Assembly: GCA_005801025.1 (NCBI GenBank)
Contig: SYDZ01000152.1
Location: forward strand, 1 to 6,746
Direction: 5' to 3'
DNA: 6,746 bases
From: Actinomycetota bacterium
GTDB lineage: Bacteria > Actinomycetota > Acidimicrobiia > Acidimicrobiales > Ilumatobacteraceae
The notes under the pieces are model-generated. The model was not told the origin of the DNA and did no database searches. It saw only the letters and a list, made by a program, of their open reading frames with translations. A program made the translations under genes and the position numbers. Below are positions 5,431 through 6,746 of the stretch, piece after piece. Numbering within the stretch: position 1 is the stretch's first letter; each line of letters begins with the position of its first letter.

Positions 5431-5751
5431 TCAGGCTGATTGCGCAAGGTCGCGATACGCTGCGGCCTTTTGTCGACGAACAGTCGTGCGACGTTTCCAT
5501 TCTTTGACTTTCCAGTGCCGTTGATTGCGCGCATGGTCTAACTTTTTCGCCGCACGCTCAGCATCGTGATGATGCATCGGCTTCCATTGCGCACCTGGCT
5601 CAACTACATCGTCGGAATCAACTCCATGACTCACCATTTCGGCGAGCCCGTGCAGTTCGCCTTTGACGCGATGTCTTTCGCCGTGGGCGTGGGCCCGCTG
5701 TTCGGCTCTCGGTAGCGGAACCGCTTCCTGACTTCGATGGCGCTTGCTCAT
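5431..5751 (-). CDS. Small basic, His-rich protein of unknown function
   Basis: The open frame reaches 5820, but ATG 5751 has a strong GGAGG 5 nt upstream, giving a 106-residue protein. It is very polar: by my count 23 Lys+Arg, 14 Asp+Glu and 11 His, with no Cys and no membrane segment or signal peptide. The N-terminal part is rich in His/Arg/Glu (H5, H21, H23, H27, H34, H42), then comes a WKPMHHHDAE stretch (56-65). A helical, strongly basic C-terminus follows, with NQRHWKVKEWKRRTTVRRQK at 76-95. This composition suits binding to nucleic acid, the ribosome or an acidic partner, but I recognise no family and assign no function. It lies 82 nt downstream of the crotonase-fold gene on the same strand and ends 10 nt from the convergent acetyltransferase gene. 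Confidence 0.72.
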   Translation of the reverse strand: MSKRHRSQEAVPLPRAEQRAHAHGERHRVKGELHGLAEMVSHGVDSDDVVEPGAQWKPMHHHDAERAAKKLDHARNQRHWKVKEWKRRTTVRRQKAAAYRDLAQSA

Positions 5752-5756
5752 TCGGT

Positions 5757-5761
5757 CCTCC
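5757..5761 (-). promoter_or_regulatory. Ribosome binding site of the small basic protein gene
   Basis: On the minus strand GGAGG is followed by ACCGA and ATG 5751. This near-ideal site decides the start in favour of MSKRHRSQ over the longer in-frame start at 5820. TTGATT (5820-5815) and TACGGT (5798-5793), 16 nt apart, are a weak candidate promoter for this gene. Confidence 0.75.
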
Positions 5762-5808
5762 TTACAGGCTCCGTTGAACTCCCCGCCAGGAAACCGTACA
5801 ACAGTTGC

Positions 5809-5844
5809 CAAAAAAATCAAGTCACATCGCTGATTACTTTTTTG
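5809..5844 (-). terminator. Possible A/T-rich terminator hairpin at the end of the crotonase-fold gene
   Basis: On the minus strand CAAAAAAG, TAA and TCA (5844-5831) can pair with TGA, TT and ATTTTTTTG (5824-5809) around a 6-nt loop GCGATG, with two single-base bulges. The stem spans the stop codon (5836-5834) and ends in a T7 run. The stem has few G-C pairs, so its strength is doubtful. If it works, it separates the crotonase-fold gene from the small basic gene and could act in both directions. Confidence 0.35.
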
Positions 5845-6601
5845 ACGAGATTTGATTCTGCAGGGCAGCGATCCGTTCGGCGAACCAAGGCTGGCGGGTG
5901 CTCCACAGTTGCGGGGTCAACTCGCGTTCAACGGCCTCATGATGTTGGGCCACGTCAGCCATGGCTTGAATCGTCTTCTTCGTTTCAATCAACAGTTCGC
6001 GCGGGGCACTGGCGGCTCGCATGGCCATGGCATGAGCCGTGCTCAACAACTCGTCATCTTCGACGCAGCGATGCACGATTCCCAGTCGCTCGGCCTCAAG
6101 TCCATCAAGCACCTCACCAAAAATCACAGTGGCCATTGTCGTTTGTGGTCCTGCGATGCGGCGCAACATCCATGTATGGCCACCGCCAGGATGAATGCCA
6201 ATCTGTAAAAAACGGGTATCAAACTTGGCCCGACGAGCAGCAAGACGGACATCGCATCCCAGGGCAAGATTCATTCCCGCGCCGACCGCCGCACCGTTGA
6301 CGGCAGCCAATGTCGGCAACTCGCTGCGCGCAATGCGCAGAAAACCCTCGTAGATCGTGCCGAGGCTCCCTGATGAACTCTGTTGCAGATTTCCTAAGTT
6401 GGCACCGGCACAAAATGCAGGGGCAGTTCCCGTGACAACGATTGCCCCGACGGCACTGTCATTTTCGATGCGATCCATGGCAGCAATAATCCCCGCGACC
6501 ATTGGCGCCGTGAGTGTGTTGCGTTCGCCGGGATTGTTCAAGGTGATTGTGGCAACACCGTCGGTAATGTCAAGTAATACGAGAGAATCTGAAGTCGTCA
6601 T
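5834..6601 (-). CDS. Enoyl-CoA hydratase/isomerase (crotonase) fold protein lacking both catalytic glutamates
   Basis: The 255-residue protein has the full crotonase fold at normal length. It shows ITLNNPGERNTLT (19-31), the first oxyanion-hole block AFCAGANLGNL (62-72), the second block VNGAAVGAGMNLALGCDVRL (101-120), then KFDTRFLQIGIHPGGGHTWM (126-145) and a helical C-terminus. Aligned by eye to rat mitochondrial enoyl-CoA hydratase, the two catalytic glutamates (Glu144 and Glu164) fall on Asn111 and Phe131. The CoA pocket and oxyanion hole look intact, so acyl-CoA binding is likely but ordinary hydration of enoyl-CoA is not. Isomerase, hydrolase, lyase or non-catalytic acyl-CoA carrier roles, as proposed for mycobacterial EchA6, are possible. 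ATG 6601 fits the family start and has only a weak GAGA upstream. The gene is divergent from the NUDIX-like gene. Confidence 0.88.
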   Translation of the reverse strand: MTTSDSLVLLDITDGVATITLNNPGERNTLTAPMVAGIIAAMDRIENDSAVGAIVVTGTAPAFCAGANLGNLQQSSSGSLGTIYEGFLRIARSELPTLAAVNGAAVGAGMNLALGCDVRLAARRAKFDTRFLQIGIHPGGGHTWMLRRIAGPQTTMATVIFGEVLDGLEAERLGIVHRCVEDDELLSTAHAMAMRAASAPRELLIETKKTIQAMADVAQHHEAVERELTPQLWSTRQPWFAERIAALQNQISSKK

Positions 6602-6621
6602 AACGTTATTCTCGCACGAGA
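6600..6621. promoter_or_regulatory. Two abutting dyads, candidate operator
   Basis: ATAACGTTAT (6600-6609) is a perfect 10-bp palindrome that overlaps the start codon of the crotonase-fold gene. It abuts TCTCG-CA-CGAGA (6610-6621), a second dyad with 5-bp arms. Together they lie between the possible -10 (6620-6625) and the coding start, where a repressor could bind. The placement is suggestive; no regulator is known. Confidence 0.25.
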
Positions 6622-6647
6622 CATAGGCTCAGCAGTGATTGTCGCAA
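6620..6647 (-). promoter_or_regulatory. Candidate promoter of the crotonase-fold gene
   Basis: On the minus strand TTGCGA (6647-6642) and TATGTC (6625-6620) are separated by 16 nt. The match is moderate at -35 and weak at -10. Transcription would begin near 6613 and leave a leader of about a dozen bases before ATG 6601. Confidence 0.3.
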
Positions 6648-6659
6648 TAAGGTGCAGAT

Positions 6660-6746
6660 GTGCCTCCCGATCTCGACCAAACAGCCCAAGAGCGCACGAG
6701 TCGTCCAGCAGCCACGGTGGTCCTGACTCGAGTCAGCGAGTCCTCC
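6660..6746 (+). CDS. N-terminus of a probable NUDIX hydrolase (cut by window edge)
   Basis: A frame opens after TAA at 6648-6650 and runs 29 codons from GTG 6660 to the edge. AAGG (6649-6652) lies 7 nt before the GTG, a good ribosome binding site. The peptide contains RPAATVVLTR at about residues 15-24. This closely resembles the first beta strand of actinobacterial NUDIX hydrolases, which often begin with RPA(S/A)TVVLLR. The Nudix box itself lies outside the window, so the call rests on this short match and could be wrong. The gene is divergent from the crotonase-fold gene. Confidence 0.5.
   Translation, partial: MPPDLDQTAQERTSRPAATVVLTRVSESS

Noticed and set aside
5406..5439. TCAGCC/GGCTGA inverted repeat spanning the convergent stops of the GNAT and small basic genes
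   Set aside because: The 6-bp stem has a 22-nt loop and no T-run, so it is likely chance.
5752..5820. N-terminal 23-residue extension of the small basic protein
   Set aside because: The strong GGAGG at 5757-5761 is placed for ATG 5751, and the longer start at 5820 has no ribosome binding site.
5737..6300. 187-residue plus-strand open frame
   Set aside because: It is antisense to the crotonase-fold gene, has an unnatural composition rich in Arg, His and Ser, and carries no recognisable motif.
6724..6735. 12-bp palindrome TGACTCGAGTCA at the right edge
   Set aside because: It lies within the coding part of the NUDIX-like gene and has no partner motif; a single short palindrome is expected by chance.
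1..6746. Mobile element, CRISPR, tRNA or defence-system signals
   Set aside because: I saw no transposase or integrase motifs, no spaced direct repeats, no tRNA cloverleaf, and no toxin, nuclease or NTPase module typical of defence loci.

Overview
The window looks like chromosomal DNA from a moderate-GC actinobacterium. Class Acidimicrobiia (for example an aquatic Ilumatobacter-like lineage) is my best guess. The reasons are the DUF501 gene directly followed by an actinobacterial-type Ppx/GppA phosphatase, the CoxG-family protein, the style of the RimJ-like acetyltransferase and NlpC/P60 protein, and the use of GTG and TTG starts. This placement rests on family resemblance; no search was possible. 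There is no sign of phage, transposon, CRISPR, tRNA or rRNA, and no gene-free stretch longer than about 150 bases.

Left part (1-1982): a polytopic membrane protein runs off the left edge on the minus strand. It is divergent from a plus-strand lipoprotein of unknown function (577-1233). The lipoprotein gene converges on a minus-strand secreted NlpC/P60 cell-wall peptidase (1254-1982). A strong nested hairpin and a 14-bp palindrome lie inside the 3' part of the peptidase gene.

Centre (2068-5420): one tightly coupled plus-strand operon of five genes, each overlapping the next by 4-10 nt: a MobA/CoxI-like nucleotidyltransferase, CoxG (SRPBCC fold with a C-terminal membrane anchor), DUF501, Ppx/GppA and a RimJ-like GNAT acetyltransferase. 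DUF501-ppx is a known actinobacterial pair. Joining it to two accessory genes of molybdenum hydroxylase / CO dehydrogenase biology, with no coxL, coxM or coxS in view, is the most thought-provoking feature of the layout.

Right part (5431-6746): on the minus strand, an enoyl-CoA hydratase-fold protein that lacks both canonical catalytic glutamates is followed by a small, very basic, His-rich protein (106 aa) with a strong ribosome binding site. Divergent from the hydratase-like gene, the first 29 codons of a probable NUDIX hydrolase run off the right edge. Two abutting dyad symmetries lie between these divergent genes. I see no convincing new multi-gene defence or mobile system. The best leads are the coxI/coxG-DUF501-ppx linkage, the active-site-less crotonase and the small basic protein.
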